Positions 16,410-25,844 of a stretch of DNA of 64,000 nt are shown piece by piece; position 1 is the first letter of the stretch; each line of letters begins with the position of its first letter. Location: the NCBI GenBank assembly GCA_946407015.1, contig CAMJML010000001.1:545030-609029 (forward strand). The letters run 5' to 3'. This stretch comes from an uncultured Selenomonadales bacterium. Its GTDB lineage: Bacteria > Bacillota > Negativicutes > DSM-1736 > Dendrosporobacteraceae. The position numbers were made by a program, and so were the translations under genes. Below the pieces are notes generated by a model that did no database searches, was not told where the DNA came from, and worked only from the letters and a program-made list of their open reading frames with translations.

Positions 16410-17213
16410 ATGAAAAAAGTTGGTTTATTGGCCGGGATCGGACGATTGCCGGTAGAATTTGCCCGTGCCGCTCGCGGCATGGGCTTTAGCGTGATAGCGG
16501 TGGCCATGGTTCCAGGTGTTGATGATGAGTTAAGTCAGGTAGTTGATAAATTTCATCCAATTAGTATTGGGCAGTTGAATACCATCATTACCACATTGCG
16601 AACCGAAGGGGTTACCGAAGTCACCATGCTGGGAAAAGTGACGAAGGAATTTTTATTTAGCGGTACTGTTCCTATGGATAATAGGATTAGGCAAATGTTT
16701 GCCGGACTTCAAGACAATAGTGATGATACCATTATGATGGCCTTTGTGCGTGAATTAGCCTGTGATGGCATCCGCGTGTTTGATCAGACAGCCCTCATCC
16801 GTTCCTTAATGCCGGTACCTGGTGTACTCACTCAGCGAGAGCCTTCTGTTACGGAACAAGCGGATATGGAATTTGGTTTTAAAATGGCTAAAGCTATTGG
16901 CGGTTTGGATATTGGACAAACTGTAGTCGTAAAAAATCTGGCCGTAATGGCTGTAGAGGCTATCGAAGGTACAGATGTTTGTATCCGCCGGGGTGGACAA
17001 TTAAGCCGTGGCGGTGCAACGGTAGCCAAAGTCGCTAAACCTGAACAAGATTCACGGTTTGACGTTCCGGCAGTTGGCCTCAATACTATTGAAGCCATGT
17101 GTGAGGCAAAGGCAACGGCACTGGTGATTGAAGCCGGTAAAACTTTAGTGGTTGAACGGGAAAAAGTTATTAAAATGGCAGACGACAATGGCATAACAAT
17201 TGTCGCAATGTAA
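16410..17213 (+). CDS. lpxI: LpxI, UDP-2,3-diacylglucosamine pyrophosphatase
   Basis: Hydrolyses UDP-2,3-diacylglucosamine to lipid X and UMP; replaces the unrelated LpxH in many bacteria. The start is ATG 16410 with AAAGGAG upstream (GTG 16404 possible). The N-terminus KKVGLLAGIGRLPVEFARAA is the family hallmark; the C-terminal DUF1009 catalytic domain (about residues 130-267) contains DIGQTVVVKNLAVMAVEAIE-GTD, then IRRGGQLSRGGATVAKVAKP and a conserved FDVPAVGLNTIE. Located exactly between lpxA and lpxB, where the reaction belongs. No lpxH is seen in the window. Confidence 0.95.
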   Translation: MKKVGLLAGIGRLPVEFARAARGMGFSVIAVAMVPGVDDELSQVVDKFHPISIGQLNTIITTLRTEGVTEVTMLGKVTKEFLFSGTVPMDNRIRQMFAGLQDNSDDTIMMAFVRELACDGIRVFDQTALIRSLMPVPGVLTQREPSVTEQADMEFGFKMAKAIGGLDIGQTVVVKNLAVMAVEAIEGTDVCIRRGGQLSRGGATVAKVAKPEQDSRFDVPAVGLNTIEAMCEAKATALVIEAGKTLVVEREKVIKMADDNGITIVAM

Positions 17214-17228
17214 ATAATTAATAATAAG

Positions 17229-17276
17229 ACGCGAAGGGCGCGGAGGATGTTTGTCACTAAGCGTCTTCGCGTTTTT
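17229..17276 (+). terminator. Hairpin after lpxI, possible terminator or decayed repeat
   Basis: ACGCGAAG near 17232 can pair with CTTCGCGT ending near 17271, followed by TTTT. The left side (GACGCGAAGGGCGCGGAGG) resembles the arm of the dispersed repeat, so this may be a shrunken copy. Confidence 0.45.
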
Positions 17277-17298
17277 ATCTATTTGTGGAAATGCTGTT

Positions 17299-17389
17299 TT
17301 AAACCACAAAGGACGCAAAGGACATTGCGCGATAGCTATCGCGCTGAAGTTTCGTATCTCCTTTGAGTCTTTCGAGTACTTTGCGTTAA
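17299..17389. repeat. Dispersed palindromic repeat (CAAAG subtype), before lpxB
   Basis: The left arm is TTAAACCACAAAGGACGC, the centre a perfect palindrome GCGCGATAGCTATCGCGC (17327-17344), and the right arm ends GAGTACTTTGCGTTAA. About 10 bases separate it from the lpxB ribosome binding region. Confidence 0.9.
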
Positions 17390-17414
17390 CGTATTCTTTT
17401 TATGGAGGCAAACT

Positions 17415-18575
17415 ATGTACAAAGTCATGATTTCAGTAGGCGAGGCATCAGGAGATTTACATGGGGCCAGTGTAGCCAATGCGTTGAAAAATATTCAGCC
17501 TGATATAAAGTTATTCGGGATGGGTGGACAGGCTATGCGGTCAGCCGGTGTAGATGTTGTTCATGATATCGCCGACTTGGGGGTTATTGGCTTTGTCGAA
17601 GTCGTAAAAAATCTGCCACGTTTATTTAAGTTGCGTGACAGCCTTGTCGAATTGATGCACTTTGAACGTCCGGATGTTTTAGTCGTGATCGACTACCCGG
17701 ATTTTAACATGCGTTTAGCTGCGAAAGCTAAAGAAATTGGCATTCCGGTTGTATCATATATTAGTCCCTCAGCCTGGGCATGGCGCAAAGGGCGGGCTAA
17801 GGATGTGGCGAAAGTCGTTGATCGACTGGCCGCCATTTTCCCTTTTGAAGCCGATGTCTACCGTGAAGCCGGAGCCAATGTTACTTTTGTGGGCCATCCG
17901 TTGTTGGATATTGTTAAGCCCAGCATGTCAAGAGCAGATGCTTATTCATTTTTTACGGCTGATCCTAATAATCCGATTGTATTGTTGCTTCCGGGCAGTC
18001 GTACTCAGGAAATAACAAATTTATTACCTGTAATGTTGGCTGCGGCTGAAAAAATTGTCAAACAGGTACCGGATTGTCAGTTTTATCTGCCAGTTGCCTC
18101 GACAATTTCCCGGGAAATGCTGCAAAATATTCTCAAAAATTATTCTTTGAAAGTTACGCTTACCGATGAGAATACCTACGATTTAATGAGCATTGCCAAT
18201 ACGGCTATCGCCGCATCTGGAACAGTGACACTTGAGGCGGCATTGCTAAAACTTCCTTGTGTTGTGATTTATAAAATGGCAACGCTGACATATTGGCTGG
18301 GTAAACTCTTGGTTAAAATTCCTCACTTTAGCTTGCCGAATATTGTAGCCGGACGCCAAGTGATACCCGAGCTTTTACAAGATGCGGTGAGTGCGGATCA
18401 AATTACCAGAAAAATTCTACCCATGTTGTTAGATAATCAGGAAAAGAATCGTCTCCAACATGATTTAACAGAGGTACGTCAGAAGCTGGGGGACATTGGT
18501 GCCGTCGATCGGGTGGCTCGAGTCATTATTGAGGTAGCCCAAGCAAAATCCGGAGGGAACAATGAACACATATAA
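17415..18575 (+). CDS. lpxB: LpxB, lipid A disaccharide synthase
   Basis: Condenses lipid X with UDP-diacylglucosamine to the lipid A disaccharide. 386 residues, standard length. GT19 features are clear: the start MISVGEASGDLHGA (residues 5-18), FGMGGQAMRSAGVDVVHD, the central SPSAWAWRKGRAK, FVGHPLLD, and LLLPGSRTQEI. The C-terminal nucleotide-binding half includes AASGTVTLEAALLKLPCVVI. Start ATG 17415 has TGGAGGC upstream. Its 3' end overlaps the msbA start by 14 bp, so the two are translated from one mRNA. Confidence 0.97.
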   Translation: MYKVMISVGEASGDLHGASVANALKNIQPDIKLFGMGGQAMRSAGVDVVHDIADLGVIGFVEVVKNLPRLFKLRDSLVELMHFERPDVLVVIDYPDFNMRLAAKAKEIGIPVVSYISPSAWAWRKGRAKDVAKVVDRLAAIFPFEADVYREAGANVTFVGHPLLDIVKPSMSRADAYSFFTADPNNPIVLLLPGSRTQEITNLLPVMLAAAEKIVKQVPDCQFYLPVASTISREMLQNILKNYSLKVTLTDENTYDLMSIANTAIAASGTVTLEAALLKLPCVVIYKMATLTYWLGKLLVKIPHFSLPNIVAGRQVIPELLQDAVSADQITRKILPMLLDNQEKNRLQHDLTEVRQKLGDIGAVDRVARVIIEVAQAKSGGNNEHI

Positions 18576-20289
18576 ACGATTAATTAGTTACATTCGACCT
18601 TATTTGCCTAGACTGTACTTGGCTGTCATTTGTATTGTTGCAGCAGCTAGTGCCAATCTTTATGTGCCTTGGGTCATCAAGGAAGTAATTGACCAGGTTT
18701 TGGCTGAGAAAGATATGATGATGCTTAATACCATTGCTATCGGAATTGTTATTGTTTATCTGCTGCGAGGTATTTTCTTTTATGGTCAAACTTACTTGAT
18801 GGCCTATATTGGCCAGCGGGTCATTATTGATATTCGACAGGCTGTTTATCGCCATTTACAGCGATTGTCACTGTCTTATTATGAAAAAAGGCAAACCGGG
18901 ACAATTATGAGTTATATCACCAATGATGTGGCAGCGCTCCAGAATGCCTTTGTTGAGAGCATTATTGAATTAGTTACGGAACTATCTATTTTAACTGGAT
19001 CAATTGTTATGATGTTTTATCTTCATTGGAAATTATCAATGCTTACGCTAGTTACGACACCGTTGGTGGCATATGCGATCAGTGTCTTTGGTAAGAAATT
19101 GCGTAGGAATAGTGCCGTAGTACAAGAACGGGTTGCCGATATTACATCAGTACTGCAGGAAGCTATTTCTGCAGTACGTGTTGTGAAATCTTTTGTGCGT
19201 GAAGACTATGAAACTGAACGTTTTGCCAAAGAAAATTTTTCAAATTTTCGGGCGCAAATGAAAAATGCTCAAATTTCGGCAACTTTGACTCCAGTTATTG
19301 AATTTCTGGCGGCGCTGGGTGTAACTGTAATCATTTGGTATGGTGGCTGGGAAGTTATTAATGGCCATTTGACGGCTGGCGCACTTATTGCTTTTTTAGT
19401 CTATGCCGTAAACCTTTCTAATCCTATAAAACGTCTAAGCAAAGTCTATGCAAATATTCAACGGGCTTTGGCAGCTGCTGAACGGGTATTTAGTGTTTTG
19501 GATACCAAACCGGAAATTCAAGATATGCCTGGGGCAATGGAGTTGCCTGCTATCGACGGTGAAGTGGCTTTTCATAAGATTACATTTGAATATAAACCAG
19601 GCGAACCAGTATTAAGCAATATCTCATTAGAAGCGAAAGTCGGTCAAATGGTTGCTATTGTGGGTCCAAGTGGTGCGGGTAAGACTACGATTGCCAATCT
19701 GATTCCTCGTTTTTACGAACCCACTCAAGGCTATGTGAGCATTGATGGCATTGATATTAAAACAGTTACCCTGGATTCTTTGCGGAAGCAAATCGGTATT
19801 GTGCCGCAGGAGACAGTTTTATTTAATGGCAGTGTTTATGATAATATCTTATATGGCGATCTTGACGCAAACTATGATGAAGTTATCTCAGCAGCAAAGG
19901 CAGCAAATGCGCATAATTTTATTACCGAAATGCCGGATGGTTATGATACACAAATTGGTGAAAGAGGCTCCAAGCTTTCTGGAGGGCAGCGCCAGCGAAT
20001 TGCGATTGCGCGGGCTATTTTAAAAAATCCCCGAGTCCTTATTTTGGATGAAGCTACGTCAGCTTTGGATACTGAAAGTGAAAAGCTAGTGCAAGAAGCT
20101 CTTGATAAACTGATGATAGGAAGAACCTCTTTTGTGATCGCTCACCGTTTGTCGACAATTCTGCGCGCAGATCTTATTTTGGTGATGGAACGGGGAAAAA
20201 TCGTCGAGCGGGGAACCCATGCCGAACTTCTGGCAATGGGAGGACTTTACAGCAAATTGCACGAAGTTCAATTTAATAAGAAAGAATAA
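18562..20289 (+). CDS. msbA: MsbA-type ABC transporter, lipid A flippase
   Basis: Half-size ABC exporter (575 residues) that flips core-lipid A across the inner membrane as a homodimer. The transmembrane domain of six helices covers about residues 15-310, and the nucleotide-binding domain ~335-570 has Walker A GPSGAGKTT, signature LSGGQRQRIAIARAI, Walker B VLILDEATSALD and the H-loop VIAHRLST. Sequence alone does not separate MsbA from other lipid or drug exporters, but its overlap with lpxB and its position before waaA and lpxK make the assignment strong. Start ATG 18562, with CCGGAGGGAAC upstream, lies inside the lpxB frame. Confidence 0.93.
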   Translation: MNTYKRLISYIRPYLPRLYLAVICIVAAASANLYVPWVIKEVIDQVLAEKDMMMLNTIAIGIVIVYLLRGIFFYGQTYLMAYIGQRVIIDIRQAVYRHLQRLSLSYYEKRQTGTIMSYITNDVAALQNAFVESIIELVTELSILTGSIVMMFYLHWKLSMLTLVTTPLVAYAISVFGKKLRRNSAVVQERVADITSVLQEAISAVRVVKSFVREDYETERFAKENFSNFRAQMKNAQISATLTPVIEFLAALGVTVIIWYGGWEVINGHLTAGALIAFLVYAVNLSNPIKRLSKVYANIQRALAAAERVFSVLDTKPEIQDMPGAMELPAIDGEVAFHKITFEYKPGEPVLSNISLEAKVGQMVAIVGPSGAGKTTIANLIPRFYEPTQGYVSIDGIDIKTVTLDSLRKQIGIVPQETVLFNGSVYDNILYGDLDANYDEVISAAKAANAHNFITEMPDGYDTQIGERGSKLSGGQRQRIAIARAILKNPRVLILDEATSALDTESEKLVQEALDKLMIGRTSFVIAHRLSTILRADLILVMERGKIVERGTHAELLAMGGLYSKLHEVQFNKKE

Positions 20290-20290
20290 A

Positions 20291-20396
20291 TTGAACCACC
20301 GAGTATACAGAGGTCACAAAGGGTTACGGTTGCAATAATTATCGCGACAATACTTCTTGGGTAAACTCTCCGCGTACTTTGTGTACTCTATGGTTA
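20291..20396. repeat. Dispersed palindromic repeat, between msbA and waaA
   Basis: The left arm TTGAACCACCGAGTATACAG starts right after the msbA stop, the centre is a degraded GCAATAATTATCGCGA palindrome, and the right arm ends ACTCTATGGTTA. A diverged copy with several unpaired positions. Confidence 0.85.
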
Positions 20397-20433
20397 GCAG
20401 AATAAGTACTTAAAAAAGTGAGGTATCCGGTAG

Positions 20434-21756
20434 ATGCAATTTTTATACAATTTAGTAGCCCTTCTACTTGTCGTACTGGCATTACCGGTATTTATTTTCC
20501 GCACGTTCCATGAGGCTGGCTTTGCCGAACGGCTGCGCCAAAGTTTTGGCTTTTTGCCTGAAGATGTGTTGAAACCGGTTGCTCAAAAAAAATGTATTTG
20601 GCTGCATGCTGCCTCAGTGGGAGAGATTGTTGCTGCCAGTCCAATTGTTAAGGAATTTCGCCGGGAACTGCCGGAATATCCTATCCTCGTTTCAGTTGTT
20701 ACGGCTAGTGGTTATGCTATGGCTAAACGAATTATCAAAGATGCTGACAGCATCATTTACTTTCCCCTGGACTTACCATGGTTAAGCACCTGGGTTGTAG
20801 GCAAAATTATGCCTCGTGTTTTTTTACCTGTAGAAACTGAACTTTGGCCTAACTTTCTAAAAGCAGCTAGGCGCTATCATATTCCAGTCATGATGGTAAA
20901 TGGCCGAATTAGTGATAAAAGTGTCAAACGCTATCATTATTTACGAGGAATTCTTAGCGATATGATTGGTACTGTAGTCAAGTTTTGTATGCAGTCCAAA
21001 ATTGACGCTCAGTATATTATCGAACTCGGTGCCGATCCCAGTCGGGTCATTGTAACTGGCAATACTAAGTTTGATCAGACCTATACCGATGTGAGCGATG
21101 ATGAAAAACAGCAGCTTCTGGATGAAATGGGTATCGCGAACCATCATCCCATTTTGCTGGCTGGCAGTACTCATAAAGGTGAAGAAGAAATTATTTTTGC
21201 GGCGTTTAAGGCTGTGAAGGCGCAGTTTGCCGACGCCCGTTTGGTCTTAGCGCCACGGGATATTATGCGGGCTGATGAAGTCATTCATTTAGCGGCTGGC
21301 TTTGAATTAACAGCCAAGCGGCGTACTATATTGCAAGAACAGTCTGGAACCGGCCATGAAATTGTCATTCTTGATACCATTGGTGAATTAGGTAAGGTTT
21401 ATAGTATTGGGGATATCATTTTCGTAGGCGGCAGTCTGATTCCTCATGGCGGGCACAATATTTTAGAACCAGCCGCTCACGGCAAACCTATTCTGATTGG
21501 CCCGCATATGCATAACTTTAAAGATACTTATGCGCTGTTTTCTTCCAGAAATGCTTGCCTGACTGTAACAGATGTCAATCAACTTGTGGAGAAAGTATTA
21601 GAACTTTTAAATAACGATCCATTGCGGCAAGCTATGGCCAATGAAACCCTCGCTATTATTAAAGAAAATCGTGGTGCGGCACATGCCAGTGCTTTGCATC
21701 TGAAAGGCTTGCTTGCCCAATGTCAGAACAAACTAATTAGAAGGCGGAACGGATAA
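20434..21756 (+). CDS. waaA: WaaA (KdtA), Kdo transferase
   Basis: Adds Kdo from CMP-Kdo to the lipid A precursor at the inner membrane. 440 residues (usual 420-430). An N-terminal hydrophobic anchor (residues 3-25) precedes the GT30 domain: FGFLPEDV, WLHAASVGEI (about 53-62), VSVVTASGYAMAK, FLPVETELWPNFLKAA (about 130-145) and the CMP-binding part FVGGSLIPHGGHNILEPAAH (about 331-350). The number of Kdo residues added cannot be predicted. The stop codon TAA shares a base with the lpxK start (TAATG), indicating translational coupling. Confidence 0.96.
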   Translation: MQFLYNLVALLLVVLALPVFIFRTFHEAGFAERLRQSFGFLPEDVLKPVAQKKCIWLHAASVGEIVAASPIVKEFRRELPEYPILVSVVTASGYAMAKRIIKDADSIIYFPLDLPWLSTWVVGKIMPRVFLPVETELWPNFLKAARRYHIPVMMVNGRISDKSVKRYHYLRGILSDMIGTVVKFCMQSKIDAQYIIELGADPSRVIVTGNTKFDQTYTDVSDDEKQQLLDEMGIANHHPILLAGSTHKGEEEIIFAAFKAVKAQFADARLVLAPRDIMRADEVIHLAAGFELTAKRRTILQEQSGTGHEIVILDTIGELGKVYSIGDIIFVGGSLIPHGGHNILEPAAHGKPILIGPHMHNFKDTYALFSSRNACLTVTDVNQLVEKVLELLNNDPLRQAMANETLAIIKENRGAAHASALHLKGLLAQCQNKLIRRRNG

Positions 21757-22898
21757 TGCGCCAAAGAGAAGCGTTTCAGACGTATTTATATAAAACTGTA
21801 CATGGTGAAAAGCGGGGGTTAATAGCAGCGGTCTTGCTGGCAATACTGCGTGTATTTTCACTGATTTATGGTCTAGGTGTATCAATAAAATTGGGCTTGT
21901 ACCAATGGGGATTGATAAAACGGCATCAATTGGATTGTAAAGTTATCAGTTTAGGCAATATTACAGTGGGTGGTACTGGCAAAACTCCGACTGCTCAAAG
22001 ACTGGCTGCGTTAATTCGCGACATGGGTTATCGAGTTGTTATTCTAAACCGGGGTTATCGAGCCGGCTGGAAAGGGCAAATTGGTGTTGTTTCCGATGGA
22101 CAAAAAATCTATATGTCGGTCACTGAAGCTGGTGATGAAGCTTATTTGCTGGCAAAAAATTTACCAGGAGTACCCGTTTTGATTGGCAGAGACCGATCGA
22201 TTACCGGTGAATATGCCGTCAAGGAATTACAGGCGCAAGTAGTTATTTTAGATGATGGCTATCAGCACTGGAAATTACTTCGCGATCTGGATATTGTTCT
22301 TATTGATTCACTCAACATGTTCGGCAATAACTTTTTATTACCACGGGGGACTTTGCGTGAACCGCTTTCCCATCTTAATCGTGCTCATGCCTGTTTGTTA
22401 ACGAAAGTGGACCAATCTACCGCTGATTCCCGCGATGTGATTCGTGAAGCCATTACCCGCTATAATGAGCAGGCCTTGATTGTTGAAAGCATTCACAACC
22501 CAAGGCGCTTTATTGAAATAGCGGACTGGTATAAAGGAGTCCGCAGTCAAAGTATTGAGTTGGACAATCTTAAAGATCGGCAGGTTACCGCTTTTTCAGC
22601 TATCGGTAATCCAACCTCTTTTGAACAAACCATTACCGATATCGGTCCTAAATTAGTGGATGGAATCCGCTTTCCTGATCACCATGATTACACGATGGCG
22701 GAAATGCAGGAAGTTATGCAAAAGGCCGTTGATAAAGGTGCCTGTGCGCTCATTACTACGGAAAAAGATGCGGTTAAAATTCCGGCTGAATTTATTCATT
22801 CCGAACGTCCTCTGCCCGTTTATGTACTTGGTATTGAAGTGTGCTTTCTTGATGGGCAGGAAGATTTTATGAAACTGATTAAAAGAACGATGGGGTGA
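21756..22898 (+). CDS. lpxK: LpxK, tetraacyldisaccharide 4'-kinase
   Basis: Phosphorylates the 4' position of the lipid A disaccharide. 380 residues. The P-loop GGTGKTPTAQRLAALI (about residues 72-87) follows the family motif VISLGNITV. Further conserved blocks are ILNRGYRAGW, AGDEAYLLAKNLPGVPVLIG, VVILDDGYQHW (about 162-172) and FPDHHDYT (about 306-313). An N-terminal hydrophobic helix (residues 22-50) anchors it to the membrane. ATG 21756 overlaps the waaA stop by one base. Linking a kinase gene to waaA is common in Gram-negative bacteria. Confidence 0.95.
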   Translation: MRQREAFQTYLYKTVHGEKRGLIAAVLLAILRVFSLIYGLGVSIKLGLYQWGLIKRHQLDCKVISLGNITVGGTGKTPTAQRLAALIRDMGYRVVILNRGYRAGWKGQIGVVSDGQKIYMSVTEAGDEAYLLAKNLPGVPVLIGRDRSITGEYAVKELQAQVVILDDGYQHWKLLRDLDIVLIDSLNMFGNNFLLPRGTLREPLSHLNRAHACLLTKVDQSTADSRDVIREAITRYNEQALIVESIHNPRRFIEIADWYKGVRSQSIELDNLKDRQVTAFSAIGNPTSFEQTITDIGPKLVDGIRFPDHHDYTMAEMQEVMQKAVDKGACALITTEKDAVKIPAEFIHSERPLPVYVLGIEVCFLDGQEDFMKLIKRTMG

Positions 22899-22903
22899 CG
22901 GAC

Positions 22904-23003
22904 TTTAACCACAAAGTACTCGAAGGACTCAAAGGGAACACGATGGCTATCGCGTAATGTTTTTGTGATTCCTTCGCGTACTTTGTGCCCTTTGCGGTTA
23001 AAC
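22904..23003. repeat. Dispersed palindromic repeat (CAAAG subtype), between lpxK and kdsB
   Basis: The left arm TTTAACCACAAAGTACTCG pairs with the right arm ending CTTTGCGGTTAAACC. The centre is a shortened CGATGGCTATCG. Confidence 0.88.
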
Positions 23004-23030
23004 CAATTGTTTTTCTACAGGAGGTTTTGT

Positions 23031-23780
23031 ATGAATATCCTTTGTGTTATACCGGCACGCTATGCTTCAACCCGTTTGCCGGGCAAGCCACTTGCCGATA
23101 TTGCTGGTAAGCCTATGATCCAGCATGTTTATGAGAGGGCTCAAATGGCAAAGCGGCCGACTCAAGTACTGGTAGCCACTGATCATGAGCTGGTTTATCA
23201 GGCTGTACACGCCTTTGGGGGTGAAGTCATAATGACATCGCCTGATCATCCGACCGGGACAGATCGACTAGCTGAGGTAGCTGACAGTTTCCCGGACGTT
23301 GATATTATCATTAACGTACAAGGAGATGAGCCGCTTATCGAGCCACAAATTATTGATGATTTAGCGGCTGTTTTTGATAATCGTCCGGATTTGTCGATGG
23401 CAACGATCATGACCCATATGCCTGAACATGAATGGGATAACCCGAATGCCGTTAAAGTGATTACAGATTTACAGGGCAATGCTCTTTATTTCTCACGCTC
23501 CCGTATTCCCTATCCGCGAGTTACGACGGTTGGTCTTCCTGTGTACAAGCATCTGGGAATTTACGCTTATCGGAGAGATTTTTTGCTTAAATATGCAAAA
23601 CTGGAACCTACTCCGTTAGAACGTACTGAATCTCTTGAACAACTCCGTGCCTTAGAGCATGGTTACCGGATTAAAGTGGTAAAAACTGATTTTGAATCTA
23701 TCGGCGTTGATACGGTCGAAGATCTTGAGCGGGTCAATCAATTATTACAGGAGAAACGGATTAACCGCAGAGTACGCTGA
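23031..23780 (+). CDS. kdsB: KdsB, CMP-Kdo synthetase
   Basis: Activates Kdo with CTP. The start is ATG 23031 (CAGGAGGTTTTG upstream), giving 249 residues; the frame from 22965 begins inside the repeat. Nucleotide-binding motif [18 protein letters not shown] is at residues 6-23, and further signatures are [13 protein letters not shown] (about 98-105), NPNAVKVI and [14 protein letters not shown]. The last residues, RINRRVR, are encoded by the left arm of a dispersed repeat, and the stop codon TGA 23778-23780 lies inside it. The original C-terminus was therefore probably altered by repeat insertion, without loss of core domains. Confidence 0.95.
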   Translation: MNILCVIPARYASTRLPGKPLADIAGKPMIQHVYERAQMAKRPTQVLVATDHELVYQAVHAFGGEVIMTSPDHPTGTDRLAEVADSFPDVDIIINVQGDEPLIEPQIIDDLAAVFDNRPDLSMATIMTHMPEHEWDNPNAVKVITDLQGNALYFSRSRIPYPRVTTVGLPVYKHLGIYAYRRDFLLKYAKLEPTPLERTESLEQLRALEHGYRIKVVKTDFESIGVDTVEDLERVNQLLQEKRINRRVR

Positions 23781-23863
23781 GGACGCAGAGGGCTACGAAA
23801 GAGCCCAGCGCGTAATATCGCGCCGAAATTTTAAATTCCACTCTGCGCACTCTGCGGTTCGAA
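23761..23863. repeat. Dispersed palindromic repeat (GCAGAG subtype), overlapping the kdsB 3' end
   Basis: The left arm TTAACCGCAGAGTACGCTGA starts within kdsB and supplies its stop codon. The centre is AGCGCGTAATATCGCGCC-like and the right arm ends CTCTGCGGTTCGAA. The only copy that overlaps a gene. Confidence 0.9.
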
Positions 23864-23907
23864 AATCGTTCCCTATTATCCTGAATTATTCCGAAGGAGG
23901 TATTACT

Positions 23908-24732
23908 ATGAATCTTGTTAACATTGGCTCCATCACAGTTGGGGGACAGCAGCCTTTGGCTTTGATTGCCGGCCCGTGCGTACTGGAAGGCTATGAACGC
24001 TCCCTGAAGATTGGTAAATCGATTAAGGCTATCACGGATCGTCTTGGCGTTCCCTATATTTTTAAGGCATCCTTTGATAAAGCGAACCGTTCTTCTTATG
24101 CTTCATTTCGTGGTCCTGGCTTAGAGGAAGGTTTAGCCATCTTAAAACAAATTAAGCAAGAACTTGGTGTGCCTGTGGTCAGTGATATCCATGATGTATC
24201 ACAAGTTGAGGATGCAGCCGAAGTACTCGATATTTTACAAATACCGGCTTTTTTGTCCCGGCAGACGGATCTGGTTTATCAAGCCGCTCTAACTGGAAAA
24301 ACGGTTAATGTTAAAAAAGGTCAATTTTTAGCACCCAATGATATGAAAAATGTTATTACTAAAATGCGTGAAGCCGGTAATGAGAATATCCTGTTAACCG
24401 AACGTGGCGCTAGCTTTGGCTATAACAATCTGGTGGTCGATATGCGTAGTTTGGCAATTATGCGCTCATTGGGTTATCCAATCGTCTTTGATGCTACTCA
24501 TAGTGTACAGCTTCCTGGTGGCGCTGGTACAAGCTCAGCAGGTCAACGCGAATACGTTAGCTATTTGACCAGAGCCGCCGTTGCGGTAGGTATTGATGTT
24601 CTATTCATGGAAATCCATGATAATCCGCCTGAAGCGTTATGTGACGGGCCCAATATGCTTTATGTCGATCAACTGGAAGATTTACTAAAAGATGTTCTGG
24701 CCATCGACAATGTCATCCGTCGTCATAAATAA
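23908..24732 (+). CDS. kdsA: KdsA, Kdo-8-phosphate synthase
   Basis: Condenses arabinose-5-phosphate with phosphoenolpyruvate. The start is ATG 23908 with CGAAGGAGG upstream; 274 residues. Family signatures are [18 protein letters not shown] (about 17-34), [12 protein letters not shown] (PEP/A5P binding, about 51-62), [34 protein letters not shown] and [14 protein letters not shown]. The PEP-site residue after the first motif is Cys21 in GPCVLE, as in the metal-dependent KdsA type; metal use would also need the C-terminal Cys/Asp ligands checked. Between two copies of the dispersed repeat. Confidence 0.96.
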   Translation: MNLVNIGSITVGGQQPLALIAGPCVLEGYERSLKIGKSIKAITDRLGVPYIFKASFDKANRSSYASFRGPGLEEGLAILKQIKQELGVPVVSDIHDVSQVEDAAEVLDILQIPAFLSRQTDLVYQAALTGKTVNVKKGQFLAPNDMKNVITKMREAGNENILLTERGASFGYNNLVVDMRSLAIMRSLGYPIVFDATHSVQLPGGAGTSSAGQREYVSYLTRAAVAVGIDVLFMEIHDNPPEALCDGPNMLYVDQLEDLLKDVLAIDNVIRRHK

Positions 24733-24744
24733 GAGGAAATACAA

Positions 24745-24857
24745 TTGAACCACAAAGTACGCAAAGGACGCGAAGGGGACGCAAAAAACATTGCGCGATA
24801 GTTATCGCGCCGGATTTTCGTGTTCCCTTTGAGTCCTTCGAGTACTTTGTGGTTAAA
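24745..24857. repeat. Dispersed palindromic repeat (CAAAG subtype), between kdsA and kdsD
   Basis: The left arm is TTGAACCACAAAGTACGC, the centre GCGCGATAGTTATCGCGC (24793-24810), and the right arm ends GAGTACTTTGTGGTTAAA. The right arm touches the AAAGGAGG ribosome binding site of kdsD, so the folded repeat would sit next to it. Confidence 0.92.
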
Positions 24858-24875
24858 CAAAGGAGGCAGCTCCAG

Positions 24876-25844
24876 ATGATTATTGAACAAGCACGACAGG
24901 TGCTATCTATAGAGGCAGCGGCGATTGAGGCGCTTATTCCGCGGATTAATGGGCAGTTTACCGCGGCCGTTCAAATGATTTTAGCCTGCAAGGGCCGGGT
25001 GATTGTGACTGGGATGGGTAAATCCGGCTTAGTGGGTAAAAAAATAGCAGCCACATTGGCCAGTACCGGGACACCGTCCTTTTTCTTACATCCTGCTGAG
25101 GGAATTCATGGAGATTTAGGAATGGTCACGGCTGAAGACATTGTATTGGCATTATCTAATAGTGGTGAAACCGCTGAAATTATTAGTATTATTCCAGCAA
25201 TTAAACGGATTGGCGCGCCGATTATCGCCATGTGCGGCCGGGAGCAATCGGCTTTGGCCCAAACGGCCGAAATATTTTTGGATGTCAGCGTCTGCCAGGA
25301 GGCTTGCCCGTTGGGACTGGCGCCAACAGCGAGCACAACGGCAACTCTGGCTATGGGGGATGCATTGGCTGTAGCCTTACTATCTGAGCGCAAATTTACA
25401 CCCGAGGATTTTGCTTTGTTTCATCCTGGCGGGTCTCTGGGGCGTAAGTTATTGCTGACTGTAGAGAATGTGATGCATAGCGGGGATGATAACCCAGTGG
25501 TAACTTTGGATAAAACAGTCAAAGAAGCCTTATTTGTCATGACTGCCAAGGGGCTTGGCGTTACATCCGTCATTGATGAACAGGGCCGGTTGATGGGAAT
25601 TGTTACCGATGGAGACATCCGGCGCGGCCTTGAAAGAGGTCATGATTTTCTGGATAAACCCGTCACTGAGCTTATGACCAAAACCCCGCGAACCATTACG
25701 GCTGATAAGTTGGCGGCACAAGCATTAAATATAATGGAGAAAAATAAACCTCGTCCCATTACGGTGTTACCAGTTGTTGACACCAATCAGCGGGCAATTG
25801 GTATTATTCACCTTACTGACTTATTGCGTCAAGGGGTGGTATAA
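24876..25844 (+). CDS. kdsD: KdsD, arabinose-5-phosphate isomerase
   Basis: Converts ribulose-5-phosphate to arabinose-5-phosphate, the Kdo precursor. The start is ATG 24876 (AAAGGAGGCAG upstream), giving 322 residues. A SIS sugar-isomerase domain covers residues ~35-180 (VIVTGMGKSGLVGKKIAATL, HPAEGIHGDLGMV, ALSNSGETAEI, LGLAPTASTTATLAMGDALA). Two CBS domains follow at about 205-265 and 270-322 (VTDGDIRRGL, IIHLTDLLRQGVV). Length and order match E. coli KdsD. The final TAA overlaps the ATG of kdsC (TAATG), coupling translation. Confidence 0.96.
   Translation: MIIEQARQVLSIEAAAIEALIPRINGQFTAAVQMILACKGRVIVTGMGKSGLVGKKIAATLASTGTPSFFLHPAEGIHGDLGMVTAEDIVLALSNSGETAEIISIIPAIKRIGAPIIAMCGREQSALAQTAEIFLDVSVCQEACPLGLAPTASTTATLAMGDALAVALLSERKFTPEDFALFHPGGSLGRKLLLTVENVMHSGDDNPVVTLDKTVKEALFVMTAKGLGVTSVIDEQGRLMGIVTDGDIRRGLERGHDFLDKPVTELMTKTPRTITADKLAAQALNIMEKNKPRPITVLPVVDTNQRAIGIIHLTDLLRQGVV

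Noticed and set aside
23692..23907. N-terminal extension of kdsA through the repeat
   Set aside because: Residues come from the kdsB end and repeat; the KdsA family start and the GGAGG site fit ATG 23908.
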